NCBI RefSeq assembly: GCF_040215725.1
Contig: NZ_CP157969.1
Location: 496,001-560,000, forward strand
Reading direction: 5' to 3'
From: Rhizobium sp. ZPR4
GTDB taxonomy: Bacteria > Pseudomonadota > Alphaproteobacteria > Rhizobiales > Rhizobiaceae
Length of the DNA: 64,000 bases
Shown: positions 16,706 through 25,632 of the stretch, piece by piece
How the letters are laid out: each line of letters starts with the position of its first letter
Numbering within the stretch: the stretch's first letter is position 1
Translations under genes and position numbers: made by a program
The notes under the pieces: generated by a model
Database searches by the model: none
Seen by the model: only the letters and a program-made list of their open reading frames with translations
Told to the model about the DNA's origin: nothing

Positions 16706-17890
16706 TTACGCGATGTGGCTTTCCCGGGAGAGGGCTTCCATACCCGCAACCGTCGCCAGCAGATCCTCATCACAAAGCGATGCCTTTTGATCGGCGATAT
16801 GCTTGAAACGGGAAAAAGCGCGATCGAGATCGGCATCGGAGTCGAACTCGACGCCCAACGAGCGCATGCACATGCGAAAACCGTTACGACCCGAATTCTT
16901 ACCTAGCACCAGCCGATACTCGTCAGCGCCGACCTCCGCCGCCGTCATGATCTGATAGGTCAAGGGGTTCTTCAGCATGCCATCCTGATGAATGCCGGAC
17001 TGATGCGAGAAAGCATTCTTGCCGACGATCGCTTTGTTCGGCTGTACAACGAAACCCGTGATCTCCGAGACGAGCCTGGATGCAGCTGTTAATCGACGGG
17101 TTTCGACCGACGTCCGGCATCGGAAGAAATCCTCGCGTGTATGCAGTGCCATGACGATCTCCTCAAGCGACGCATTGCCCGCCCGCTCGCCAATGCCGTT
17201 GATCGTGCATTCAATCTGACGCGCACCCTGCCGGGTCGCTTCGAGCGAGTTGGAAACAGCCATGCCCAGATCATTGTGACAATGCGCGGAGAACACGGCC
17301 CTGTCAGCGTTCGGCACGACATTGCGCAGATAGGTGAATAGCTTGCCGTATTCGTGCGGCGTGGCGTAGCCGACCGTGTCCGGCAGGCTGACCGTGGTCG
17401 CGCCGGCTTTGATCACCTGTTCCACGAAACGGGCAAGAAACTCCGGCTCCGACCGGCTCGCGTCCTCGCAGGAAAACTCGATATCCTCGGAATAGCGTCG
17501 CGCGTGGAGCACCGCGTGAACGGCATGTTCGAGCACGTTTTCCGGTGTCATTTGCAGCTTGTATTTCATGTGAATAGGCGAGGTGGCGAGCACGATATGG
17601 ATACGAGACGACGCCGCACCGGAAACGGCTTCCGCCGTCAGGTCGATGTCACGCTCGACCGCGCGGCTCAGGCTGCAAATCGTGCTGTCCTTGACGACCC
17701 GCGCCACGGCCTTGATCGCTTCGAACTCGCCGGGACTGGAGACGGCAAAGCCGGCCTCGATCACATCGACCTTCAGCCCTTCGAGCATAAGTGCGATCTC
17801 GACCTTTTCACCGGCGTCAAGGTTGATGCCGGGGCTTTGCTCGCCGTCACGCAAAGTAGTATCAAAGATAATGATCTTCTCGGTGTTCAT
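16706..17890 (-). CDS. 2-isopropylmalate synthase/homocitrate synthase family enzyme without regulatory domain
   Basis: ATG 17890 has GGGAGAG 8 nt upstream; the frame is open a little further up. The 394-aa product has the DRE-TIM metallolyase motifs FDTTLRDGEQSPG (~8-20), SCEDASRSEPEF, SLPDTVGYATPHEYG, the metal site HCHNDLGMAVSN and NGIGERAGNASLEE. This enzyme type condenses acetyl-CoA with a 2-oxo acid. It lacks the ~120-aa LeuA C-terminal leucine-binding domain, so it should not be leucine-inhibited. In the subdomain where LeuA proteins usually read GKHSGRHAF, this one has GKNSGRNGF. It may be a specialised paralogue for side-chain elongation rather than leucine synthesis. Confidence 0.85.
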   Translation of the reverse strand: MNTEKIIIFDTTLRDGEQSPGINLDAGEKVEIALMLEGLKVDVIEAGFAVSSPGEFEAIKAVARVVKDSTICSLSRAVERDIDLTAEAVSGAASSRIHIVLATSPIHMKYKLQMTPENVLEHAVHAVLHARRYSEDIEFSCEDASRSEPEFLARFVEQVIKAGATTVSLPDTVGYATPHEYGKLFTYLRNVVPNADRAVFSAHCHNDLGMAVSNSLEATRQGARQIECTINGIGERAGNASLEEIVMALHTREDFFRCRTSVETRRLTAASRLVSEITGFVVQPNKAIVGKNAFSHQSGIHQDGMLKNPLTYQIMTAAEVGADEYRLVLGKNSGRNGFRMCMRSLGVEFDSDADLDRAFSRFKHIADQKASLCDEDLLATVAGMEALSRESHIA

Positions 17891-19165
17891 GCGGACTCTC
17901 CCGATCGATTGAAGCATCGGCATTGCCGAATTCGTAAGGGTTAGCTGTATGGAATTACGCTGAAGTCACGGATGATCGACGCCTCGGGCGCATGTCATGC
18001 CCGCGGAGAAATCCGTCACCTGATGCAAGTCCTGTCAGATCTGATCCTGTTTGCGCCTGGCTTTGCCAGCATGCTGGAAACCGGGCAAAGCACTCCACGC
18101 TTAAGTTCGCATACACGCCTATGTCATCATCGAAATTGTGTATTTCCTGACGTGCGCGCCCCATCCTGATGACTCGGCATCCGCAACCCATGGCTGCGTC
18201 TGCTTCAGAGCGGAATGCAATCGAACGGACATGCGCTCGGTACGGAATTTCGTCCCCACGCAGGCACGGCAGGCAAATAGGTGATCAAGCCCCGCACCGG
18301 TCAGATGGCGCGCATATTGCCGTTGCAAGGCAGTCCAGGCCACCTCGATTTTCGGAGCAAAAATTTCAAAACCTGAGAATTGAATGTCCATAGCGCACCG
18401 AATGGTTACGATGGCGAGGATGGCTGCATTCGAGACGGCGGTATTTTAGAAAACTATGGACTATTTTTAGGAAATTACGGTTTCTGCTTGGCCGCCAACA
18501 GGTGTCTCCGCTTTGCCACACTTACTTCTGCCGCGATTATTTCAATGATATGGCGAGCGCAGCATCTGCCTCGGCTCGCGAGCCTTTAAATGTGCTGGAG
18601 CCTCGATGAACACGGCGCCTGCACTTAGACGCCCCACATCAAGGCAGCAAGGCTTGCTTGCCCTCGAAACCTTGGATGCTTGCGAGAGCGTGGCGGCTTC
18701 AGACCTAATATTCTTAACTGGAACCGAACTATTGGCCCCAAGTTGATTTGGCCAAGCTCTCGATAGATATGCCACTGCGCGGCACCGTTGATATTGGAAA
18801 CATTCGATCCGGCCAAGTGATCCTGATCAATTCTGGCCCTTTGCAGGACTACACGACAAGCGCTAGACCGAGTCCTCGACCATAACGCCCGGGTCAACGG
18901 CCACCTGCTCAAGCCAGGTTAGCCGAACCTTAGCCGATATCCCCCTTTTTTGATCAACGGCGTCGGTCATCATTCGAGCATCCGCACCCATGGCCCCCGG
19001 ACCTCATGTCAGGCATAGCGCCTGCAGAACTTCGGAATTGCCATGGTCTGATCCCTTCGATATATCCAGACAAATATATCGCTACTAAACGTCGTTCCGG
19101 CAATATCCCGACCAGCGCTTCGCAGTACTCAGTTCCTTTCTCGGACCAAACAGCCAACAGAGCCT
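17891..19165. other. Long stretch without a convincing gene
   Basis: In 1,275 bp I find no ORF with coding-like codon use and a ribosome site. The best open frame, 18119-18391 minus (90 codons), has mixed third-position use and no recognisable domain. An AT-rich island lies near 18440-18480. The region may be decayed sequence plus the promoters of the flanking genes (leuA-like on minus at 17890; HAD on plus at 19166). No transposase or repeat ends were noticed. Confidence 0.45.
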
Positions 19166-19825
19166 ATGCCCAAAAACAGCATTGTCGTGTTCGACATCGA
19201 CGGCACGCTTACCGACAGCGTCGCCCAGCACCAGATAGCCTTTGAAAGGACATTGCGGAGCTTCGCGTTTCCGGCGCTCAGGACGGACTGGTCGAGCTAT
19301 CGGCATCATTCGGATAGCGGAATTTTCGAGGAAGCCTGGGAGGAAGCCGGTTGGTCGCCGACGCCGGACCATATAGGCCTTGAAGAACGGTTCAGGCGCG
19401 AGTTTGATTCCGTTTTCGAGAACGAACCTGTCTCTCCGATACCAGGCGCAAGAGAGTTTCTCGCGTCCCTGTCGCAGACCGATTGGCTACCTGTTTTTGC
19501 CACCGGCAGCCTCCGCCACGGCGCGGTCCGAAAATTGAAGTGCCTCGATGTTCCTTTCGAGCAGGATATGCTGGTGACGGCATCGGAATATACGACCAGA
19601 GAAGAAATCGTCTCGAATGCTATCGCACGGGCGAAGGAAAAATACCGGATTGTCAGCCCCGAACGGATCATCTCGATAGGCGACGGCATCTGGGACCTGA
19701 AGACCGCTCGGAACCTGGGGCTGGAATTCTTGGGCATCGGCTTTGGCGAAAAGGCCGAGCAACTGCGATCCGCGGGTGCAAAAGTTCACGCTGGATTCGA
19801 GGAAGGCCTTGCCATCCTCTCCTAA
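19166..19825 (+). CDS. HAD-superfamily hydrolase (phosphoglycolate-phosphatase-like)
   Basis: The 219-aa protein has HAD motif I FDIDGTLTDS (residues ~9-18) with the nucleophilic Asp, motif II in VFATGSLRHG, a Lys/Arg-rich motif III region and motif IV ISIGDGIWDLKTA. The insertion between motifs I and II is a helical cap (type C1), as in phosphatases acting on small phosphorylated metabolites. It probably removes phosphate from a metabolite in the cytoplasm. It lies 45 bp upstream of an arginase-fold gene on the same strand, so the two are likely co-transcribed. The substrate is unknown. Confidence 0.85.
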   Translation: MPKNSIVVFDIDGTLTDSVAQHQIAFERTLRSFAFPALRTDWSSYRHHSDSGIFEEAWEEAGWSPTPDHIGLEERFRREFDSVFENEPVSPIPGAREFLASLSQTDWLPVFATGSLRHGAVRKLKCLDVPFEQDMLVTASEYTTREEIVSNAIARAKEKYRIVSPERIISIGDGIWDLKTARNLGLEFLGIGFGEKAEQLRSAGAKVHAGFEEGLAILS

Positions 19826-19870
19826 GGCTCGATCCAGAATCCAAACACCATAGCATCAAGGAGAGGCCGT

Positions 19871-20683
19871 TTGACCTACGAACTCATTGTATCCCAAGGA
19901 CGGATTGCCGACAGAACGCCCGGCGCCATACCGGGAGCGGCCCTGACGGCCGAAGCACTTCAGAAACTTGCCGGAATGACACCGACCTTTGTCGGTGCGA
20001 AAACCCCGGTCAAGCAGGACGATTGGTCGACGAGCCTGCCCGAAGCCCGAGAAACGCTGACCGCGCTGCAGAATGCCGTTTCCGATACCCTGCAGCGCGA
20101 CAACAAACCACTGCTGGTCGCCAACACCTGCTCTGCCAGCCTCGCGACGCTACCCATCGTTGCCCAAGAGTATCCGGACGCAATCCTTCTATGGATCGAT
20201 GCCCACGGCGATTTCAACACACCGCAAACGACACAAAGCGGGTATCTCGGCGGCATGGTTCTCGCTGCCGCCTGCGGGCTGTGGGACAGCGGTCACGGCA
20301 AAGGCCTCAATCCGGCGCAGGTCGTTATTGTCGGCGCACGAGATATTGATGCAGCGGAAGCAGATCTGCTGCAACAATCGGGCGTCCGTGTCCTCTCGCC
20401 CACCGAAACCAGCCCGGAGACGGTCCTGTCGACAATCGGCGATGCCCCGGTCTGGATCCACGTCGATTGGGATGCCCTCGAACCCGGCTACGTGCCGGCA
20501 GCCTACGCTATATCCGGCGGCCTTCATCCGGACACCTTGAAAGCCATTTTCGACGCTATCCCGAAGACGCAGATCGTCGGGATAGAACTTGCTGAATTCG
20601 AGGCCTCGAGCGACGACATCAAGGATGCCTCCTCCTTGGCCGTTCTCATTCAAACCGTGTCGCCGCTATTGCCGATGGCATAG
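19871..20683 (+). CDS. Arginase/agmatinase-fold protein with altered metal site
   Basis: The start is TTG at 19871, with AAGGAGAGG ending 5 nt upstream; no ATG fits. The 270-aa product shows ureohydrolase motifs LWIDAHGDFNTP (metal ligands D-H-D), a SGYLGGMVLA segment and HVDWDALEPG (two more Asp). However, where family members carry GGDHS with the first manganese-binding His, this one reads ANTCS, so that His is a Cys. It could be an inactive or repurposed ureohydrolase, or one acting on a different substrate. It follows the HAD phosphatase in a likely two-gene operon. Confidence 0.8.
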   Translation: MTYELIVSQGRIADRTPGAIPGAALTAEALQKLAGMTPTFVGAKTPVKQDDWSTSLPEARETLTALQNAVSDTLQRDNKPLLVANTCSASLATLPIVAQEYPDAILLWIDAHGDFNTPQTTQSGYLGGMVLAAACGLWDSGHGKGLNPAQVVIVGARDIDAAEADLLQQSGVRVLSPTETSPETVLSTIGDAPVWIHVDWDALEPGYVPAAYAISGGLHPDTLKAIFDAIPKTQIVGIELAEFEASSDDIKDASSLAVLIQTVSPLLPMA

Positions 20684-20859
20684 ATCCGTGCACAGGCTCA
20701 TTCTCGATTTGGAACCTGGAAGTCGCCGATAGAAAAATCCAATCGCATCATTAAGCAATACCGACCTTTGCGGCGTCGCAACAAATAACGAGATCAGACT
20801 GGCGCGGATATCCAACAAGGCTGTTACAATCGGACAATACTTTTCGAACGGGCGAGGAG

Positions 20860-21069
20860 ATGACAAGACGATTTGCAATCGGCGATCACGTAAGCTGGAA
20901 TTCCGAAGCCGGGCGAGTGTCCGGGACGATCATCGCCATTCACACCAGCGACTTCGACTACAAGGGATATACGCATCGCGCGAGCGAAGACGAGCCGCAA
21001 TATGAGATCAAGAGCGACAAAACCGATCATGTCGCCGCTCACAAGGGCAGCGCTCTCGACTATGTATAG
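20860..21069 (+). CDS. DUF2945 (hypervirulence-associated Tudor-like) small protein
   Basis: The 69-aa protein reads RFAIGDHVSWNSEAGRVSGTIIAIHT, then YEIKSDKTDHVAAHKGSAL. This is the one-domain pattern of DUF2945/HVA1 Tudor-like proteins, common as single small genes in rhizobia. A GAGGAGA ribosome site lies immediately upstream of the ATG. The family has no firmly established function. It stands alone with no operon partner. Confidence 0.8.
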   Translation: MTRRFAIGDHVSWNSEAGRVSGTIIAIHTSDFDYKGYTHRASEDEPQYEIKSDKTDHVAAHKGSALDYV

Positions 21070-21314
21070 TCAAGCCGACTCGTGACGAAGCAATGGTCAA
21101 GGTGGTCAAGGCATTTTGGTCAATTGCCTGATCGCAAGGCCATTTGTTGGCGAAGAATACACCCGAGATGGACCCTGATATCTATCACGACGCATTAAAT
21201 CGATTTCTTCAATCCGTCCCGGGCGACGTTCACCGACCACGGGCGTAGTCGTTGAGTTGATTAACTACTCCACGTATCGTCGGTTTCTACCGATTGCCGT
21301 GAGAATGTGAGCGG

Positions 21315-21557
21315 TTAAGCTTGGTCGTCATTGAAAGTTTCGCCGATGCTCTTGGCGGACAGTTTTTCTGTCGGCAGGGTGAGCAGCACGAGTTGACTGC
21401 ACAAATGGTCCTCATCCACAATCAGTTCCTGACGCTCATCGGCAACATCACAATATCACCCTGCATGATCACCCTGCATGTAAAAACGACTATTGCGATA
21501 CGAACGGTTTTCACCGACTTCCACGATCTCACCTGTCTCGAAAATAGCGTTCTTCAT
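21315..21557 (-). pseudogene. Small 80-codon gene with an internal in-frame TGA
   Basis: From ATG 21557 the minus strand reads MKNAIFETGEIVEVGENRSY... to GDHAG, meets TGA at codon 34 (21456-21458), then continues in the same frame as YCDVADERQELIVDEDH... to KSIGETFNDDQA and TAA at 21315. The total is 81 codons including the terminator, and both halves have coherent, protein-like content. The stop lies at the edge of a 13-bp tandem repeat (ATGCAGGGTGATC twice, minus strand). No family is recognised. It is probably a decayed gene. Nothing suggests selenocysteine use. Confidence 0.45.
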
Positions 21558-21571
21558 CCGCAAGATGGATG

Positions 21572-22405
21572 TCACTCAGACAGATCGAAAACGAGTTTGG
21601 CGTTCGGGCTTTTATTGCTGTATCCGACGATATTACAGCCCTCACGGATCGGCGCCTTGCCCAGCAGCGTCAGATTGCCGCTCTGATAATGGCCGTTGAC
21701 CAAGTACGGTGCCGGGTCGCAGCCCTTCTTGAAAGTGTACGCGACACCCGAGAACCATTCGTTCGGGACTTCCCAGCCGTGCACCAGGACTGTGTTCGGT
21801 TTGATGGCGCCAGCGATCGATGCCTTAGGCTCCTCATATACGATGATATGCTGCTTCTGATTGTTGAACATCAGCGAGCCGTTATGCCCGATAGGCTCTC
21901 CGTATCGATCCTCCGTGCGAAATGTCTGCGTGACGGGCACATCCCTGTACGGCCAGCCGAACGGACACAACTGCAGCCACATGGCACCTAGAGTGCGATC
22001 CATGGCGGTATCGGCAACGCGCTTGCCGGTGTCGGAATCACGAACGCCGGGATATCCGTAGAAGTTCTTGCTCTTGGTGTCTGGTCCGTCGAAAAGGTAA
22101 TGCTTACCGTCAGTTTGCAGGTCGCCAGTTTCACAGTTCGCGCTAGCCTCGTAGACGCGACCGCCGTCATCTCCGTACGATTGCGCGCACGATGTGTCCG
22201 ATGGATGCCAGTTCCCGCACCAGTTCTGCACCGATTCCGGTGTCACCTTGGCCTTCAGCGCCGATTTTGTGCCACCGTAGTCCGTGAATTCGAAGATGAT
22301 GGGTGCAGGGCCGCCGCTCAGGGCGGGGAACTCTTCACCGATCGGCGCAGGTGGCATTGCAGGAATACTAGCAGCGAGAAAAATGAGTGGAACGAAAATC
22401 GACAT
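21572..22405 (-). CDS. Putative secreted protein, unknown function
   Basis: I start at ATG 22405 (277 aa), where a short signal peptide begins (MSIFVPLIFLAASIPAMPPA). The frame is open to 22495 but those residues are charged and would hide the signal. The mature part has several cysteines (NWCGNWHP, SCAQSYG, ANCETGD, QLCPFGWPY, KKGCDPAP, REGCNIVGY) spaced as if disulfide-bonded, and aromatic, glycine-rich loops. I recognise no family. It was probably exported to the periplasm or outside. The nearest gene on the same strand is the small pseudogene downstream. Confidence 0.65.
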   Translation of the reverse strand: MSIFVPLIFLAASIPAMPPAPIGEEFPALSGGPAPIIFEFTDYGGTKSALKAKVTPESVQNWCGNWHPSDTSCAQSYGDDGGRVYEASANCETGDLQTDGKHYLFDGPDTKSKNFYGYPGVRDSDTGKRVADTAMDRTLGAMWLQLCPFGWPYRDVPVTQTFRTEDRYGEPIGHNGSLMFNNQKQHIIVYEEPKASIAGAIKPNTVLVHGWEVPNEWFSGVAYTFKKGCDPAPYLVNGHYQSGNLTLLGKAPIREGCNIVGYSNKSPNAKLVFDLSE

Positions 22406-22859
22406 GAAATCCCCAGGGCGTCGCCGGTTGATGTGTCGAAATGTAACACCCAATAATTGCGTAATTTCTAGTTGTGTTGGTAAAATTGTCCGCAACGGGA
22501 AATCCGTCGTCAGTAGTTTGCTGACGGTGGATCGGTAATGCCGTAGGACCAGATGTCAGCCACATCGGACAGCTCCTTGGTCCGCGACGTCAGCCAGCCA
22601 TGCTGGTCGGACGTGCACGCTTCAAAAGCGCCAGCGCATTTGGTGGTTTCGGTGGAGCCGCATAGGCATCCTGGCAGGAGTTTTGATCTTGTCGATCTCG
22701 ACCATTTCTTCAAAGATGGTCAGGATACAGAATCGAGGAGCGCCGGAACACATCATTGCTTCCAGCGGTCATTCTCGCCAATTGCCGTTCGGTCAACTGA
22801 GTTCCATACTTGGGCGAACCGAGAGTTTCTCGCCATACTGCAGGGAGTGACCACAGGAA
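22406..22859. other. Intergenic region with a possible Cys-rich gene remnant on minus strand
   Basis: Within these 454 bp a minus-strand frame (22510-22713) reads plausibly: GCLCGSTETTKCAGAFEACT, then SDVADIWSYGITDPPSANY and a stop. Its start (TTG) is poor and it has no ribosome site. It may be a remnant of another small secreted Cys-rich protein like its downstream neighbour. Otherwise the stretch holds the promoter areas of the corA-like gene (plus) and the secreted-protein gene (minus). Confidence 0.35.
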
Positions 22860-23825
22860 ATGCTAAGTGTTTTCCCGGTGCCGCAAGACGATAAAAAGGG
22901 CCAGCCGCAAGCGTTTGCAGAAGCCTTATGGATCGACCTGCTGAGTCCTAGTAGTGCTGAGTTAAGGGAGGTGGAGGAAGTCATTGGCGCACCTCTCCCC
23001 TCCCTTAGTGCCCTCAGTGAAATCGAAACGTCGAGCCGACTGAGAAATCAGCATGGCGTGCTTTACATGAGTACGCCGTCGGCGGCCCGACATCCGGAAG
23101 GGGCTGATACGACACCGCCCCTCGGGTTTGTCTTATCGATGAATCGTCTCGTCACGGTCCGGTTTATGGCACTGCCGGCTATTGACGCCGTCGCGTCCGG
23201 ATTTGCCGGAGAAGATGCTCCAAAATCGAGCCTTGAGGTCTTCACATTGCTCTGTGAAGACATTGTCGACCGCGTTGCCGATGCTCTTGAGCACCTGGCA
23301 GGAGAGCTCAATGGCCTTTCAACAAGCGCCTTTCGTGCTGAGGACCCTCGCGGCCACCATGCAGCCCGCGCAAACAAGCTGTTGCGAGCACAATTGCGCC
23401 AGGTGGGGCGTCTAGGAGACCGTCTCTCCGAGATTCGAGACGGTTTACAGGGTCTCGGGCGCGTTGTGACCTACACAGAACAGCAAGCCAAGGGGTGGTC
23501 GGAAGATCTGGAGCCGCGTCTGGCAGGGTTATGCCGAGATATCCATTCGCTCGTGGACTATGAAGAGCAACTTGCCAACAAAGTCCAGTTCGTGCTGGAC
23601 GCTCTCGTCGGCCTGATTGGCATTGCTCAAAACGACATATTCAAGGTTCTGACCATCGTATCGATCGCCGGCATTCCTCCAACCCTTGTCGCCGGCATCT
23701 ACGGCATGAACTTCAAGAACATGCCGGAATATGACTGGACCTGGGGATATCAATATGGTTGGGCCGTCATCTTACTTAGCACCCTCATTCCACTGGTTTG
23801 GTTCAAGGTGAAGGGCTGGTTCTGA
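22860..23825 (+). CDS. corA: CorA-family magnesium/cobalt transporter
   Basis: This 321-aa inner-membrane channel has a long cytoplasmic alpha/beta N-terminal domain and two C-terminal transmembrane helices. TM1 (VLTIVSIAGIPPTLVAGIYGMNF) ends in the signature GMN at residues 282-284; TM2 is WAVILLSTLIPLVWF. The positively charged C-terminus KVKGWF is typical. It works as a pentamer admitting Mg2+, with Co2+ or Ni2+ also possible. It is a single gene convergent with the DUF4337 gene; a GGGTGAT...ATCACCC stem lies between the two stops. Confidence 0.93.
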   Translation: MLSVFPVPQDDKKGQPQAFAEALWIDLLSPSSAELREVEEVIGAPLPSLSALSEIETSSRLRNQHGVLYMSTPSAARHPEGADTTPPLGFVLSMNRLVTVRFMALPAIDAVASGFAGEDAPKSSLEVFTLLCEDIVDRVADALEHLAGELNGLSTSAFRAEDPRGHHAARANKLLRAQLRQVGRLGDRLSEIRDGLQGLGRVVTYTEQQAKGWSEDLEPRLAGLCRDIHSLVDYEEQLANKVQFVLDALVGLIGIAQNDIFKVLTIVSIAGIPPTLVAGIYGMNFKNMPEYDWTWGYQYGWAVILLSTLIPLVWFKVKGWF

Positions 23826-23851
23826 TGGCGGGTGATACAACGGAACCCGGA

Positions 23852-24436
23852 TCACCCTGCCCCCCACGCCCACAATAGTAGCACCCCACCCAAAAGGCCA
23901 AGAGCTGAGGATCCCCACCAGGCCGAGCGTCTCCGGGTCAGGGCGGCCACGGCACCCAGCGCGATTGCAACCTGCAACATGGCGACGGCGTAGGCGTAGT
24001 AGTGATGACGATGAATAAGGAGATTGGCCTCGTCATCCTTCTCGTCCCGCATTTTTTCAAGTTCATGCGCGGCAGCGCTGATTGATTTTTCTTCGTCCGC
24101 GTATCGTCGGTTCGTTTCATCGAGATCCGGCGCCACCGGCTTGCCTTCCGCGGCGAGAAGCTCCATCTGCGATTTGAGGATCGCAATCTTGATACCTTTC
24201 GCCTGATAATAGGCCCACTGATCGGAGGCTTGGGCCTGCTTTTGAGCCGCCTCCGTCTTCAACGCCAGCGCCTCATTGATTGAGCCTCCCGCCAGGAGGG
24301 AGCCGATTGCTGCGAGTGCGGCAAAGAACGCCGTTGTTAGAGCGATGAAACGCAGCAGCGAGGCGGATTTCTTCTCGATCTCCTCATCGATGGCTTCACG
24401 CAATTTGTCGGTATCAACCTCGATCTCTTCAGGCAT
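23852..24436 (-). CDS. DUF4337-like membrane protein
   Basis: I use ATG 24436 (194 aa; MPEEIEVDTDKLREAIDEE); an in-frame TTG upstream lacks a ribosome site. There is a charged N-terminus, a first membrane helix (LLRFIALTTAFFAALAAIGSLLAG), a coiled-coil-like cytoplasmic or periplasmic segment (~80-140) and two C-terminal helices (AMLQVAIALGAVAALT; SALGLLGGVLLLWAWGA). This matches the DUF4337 layout. Its function is unknown. It is monocistronic and converges on corA. Confidence 0.75.
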   Translation of the reverse strand: MPEEIEVDTDKLREAIDEEIEKKSASLLRFIALTTAFFAALAAIGSLLAGGSINEALALKTEAAQKQAQASDQWAYYQAKGIKIAILKSQMELLAAEGKPVAPDLDETNRRYADEEKSISAAAHELEKMRDEKDDEANLLIHRHHYYAYAVAMLQVAIALGAVAALTRRRSAWWGSSALGLLGGVLLLWAWGAG

Positions 24437-24856
24437 GGTGCAGCTCAAAAAGTGAAACAATCAGGGCGCACACTCTCGCATGAATCTCCGCATCTGGAAC
24501 TAGGCTGAGAAGGAATTTCTCCAACAATACCCAACTCTAAAGGGAGCCTGACTGAAGCTCGAGCCTGCTACCGGGCTGTATTTGCCCATTGCTCTTGAAG
24601 GGAAGCAAACTGTCGTCCCACACTTCCGCAAGCCAGTCTACCGAAATGCTGGCTCGGAGAGACCGTCTGAACCGAGCACGCCAGTCCAGGATATTCCTCT
24701 CCGCTTGGGCGGATGGCACCTCTTTTGGATTTCGCTCAGGTTCAGTCAGGCGAATCCAGATCCCATTGCCTTTAGCCGGCCCCAAGTATTCCGGAAATAG
24801 GATTACCTCCCGATGGAAATCCTCATGGCAGTTCGCGAAAAATCACGAGCGCAATA
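24437..24856. other. Intergenic region, no gene recognised
   Basis: The 420 bp lie between the DUF4337 gene start and the end of the SDR operon. An open frame at 24537-24785 (minus) shows no recognised domain and no ribosome site; I leave it uncalled. No terminator with a T-run was found downstream of the SDR gene. Confidence 0.35.
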
Positions 24857-25621
24857 TCACGATGCAGGAAGCGGCAGTTTCTTGGTCCGCCCGCCATCGA
24901 CCACATAAACCTGGCCGCTGACAAAGCCGCTCTCTTCCGATGCAAGCCAGACTGCCAGGTTCCCAATGTCACGAGGCTCGCCCAGCCGCCCCACCGGATG
25001 CATGACGAGAAGTTCGCGCCGGACGCGTTCGCTATCTGGCATGCTGTCGATGTACTGCTCGCTAAGGTCGGAATTGATCCAGCCCGGAGCAATCGCATTG
25101 CAACGAATGCCATCTCGTCCTTGATCCACTGCAATCGCGGCAGTGAACCCATGGATACCTGCTTTCGACGCGGAATATGCGGGATGACCGGGATTGGACG
25201 CCAGGCCCTCGATGGACCCGATGTTGATGATGCTGCCTCCGCCCCGCCGTCTCATATGGGGCACCGAAGCCTTGGTGAGCAAGAACGGAGCCTTGAGGTT
25301 GATCGACATCATCTGATCCCAATCCTCCTCCGACATCTCCTCGACCGTCTTCTCGAACATGATTCCGGCATTGTTCACCAGAACGTCGAGACCGCCGAAT
25401 TCCCGCACGGTCCATTCGATCGCATCCGTGATGTCATGCGAGCTGGAGAGATCCGCTTTAAGGAAAAACGTCCGCTCGCCGAGCATCTCGCTCGGCGGCG
25501 CATTTCTTTGGACGATCACCACCGTGGCGCCTTCTTCGATAAAGCGCGCCGTTATGCCGGCTCCGATTCCGCGGCCGCCGCCCGTGACGATCGCGACCTT
25601 GCCTTCCAGTCTTCCGACCAT
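24857..25621 (-). CDS. Short-chain dehydrogenase/reductase (SDR)
   Basis: This 254-aa classical SDR has the cofactor motif TGGGRGIG (~residues 13-20), the structural NNAG (VLVNNAGIMF) and the catalytic triad Ser in INIGSIEG with Tyr-X3-Lys in AYSASK. The C-terminal VSGQVYVVDGG is typical. It oxidises or reduces an alcohol or ketone with NAD(P)(H). It is the second gene of a two-SDR pair (11 bp after the upstream stop). Downstream of proX in the same orientation, the pair may process a product of betaine breakdown, though that is inference from location. Confidence 0.9.
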   Translation of the reverse strand: MVGRLEGKVAIVTGGGRGIGAGITARFIEEGATVVIVQRNAPPSEMLGERTFFLKADLSSSHDITDAIEWTVREFGGLDVLVNNAGIMFEKTVEEMSEEDWDQMMSINLKAPFLLTKASVPHMRRRGGGSIINIGSIEGLASNPGHPAYSASKAGIHGFTAAIAVDQGRDGIRCNAIAPGWINSDLSEQYIDSMPDSERVRRELLVMHPVGRLGEPRDIGNLAVWLASEESGFVSGQVYVVDGGRTKKLPLPAS

Positions 25622-25632
25622 CCCCTATCTCC

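Noticed and set aside
18119..18391. 90-codon minus-strand ORF in the long gap
   Set aside because: Mixed codon use, no ribosome site, no domain recognised.
23829..23862. GGGTGAT...ATCACCC stem between corA and the DUF4337 gene as a bidirectional terminator
   Set aside because: The loop is long (about 14 nt) and no T-run follows on either strand, so I do not list it as a terminator.
24537..24785. 82-codon minus-strand ORF upstream of the DUF4337 gene
   Set aside because: No domain, no ribosome site, and the composition resembles shadow frames.
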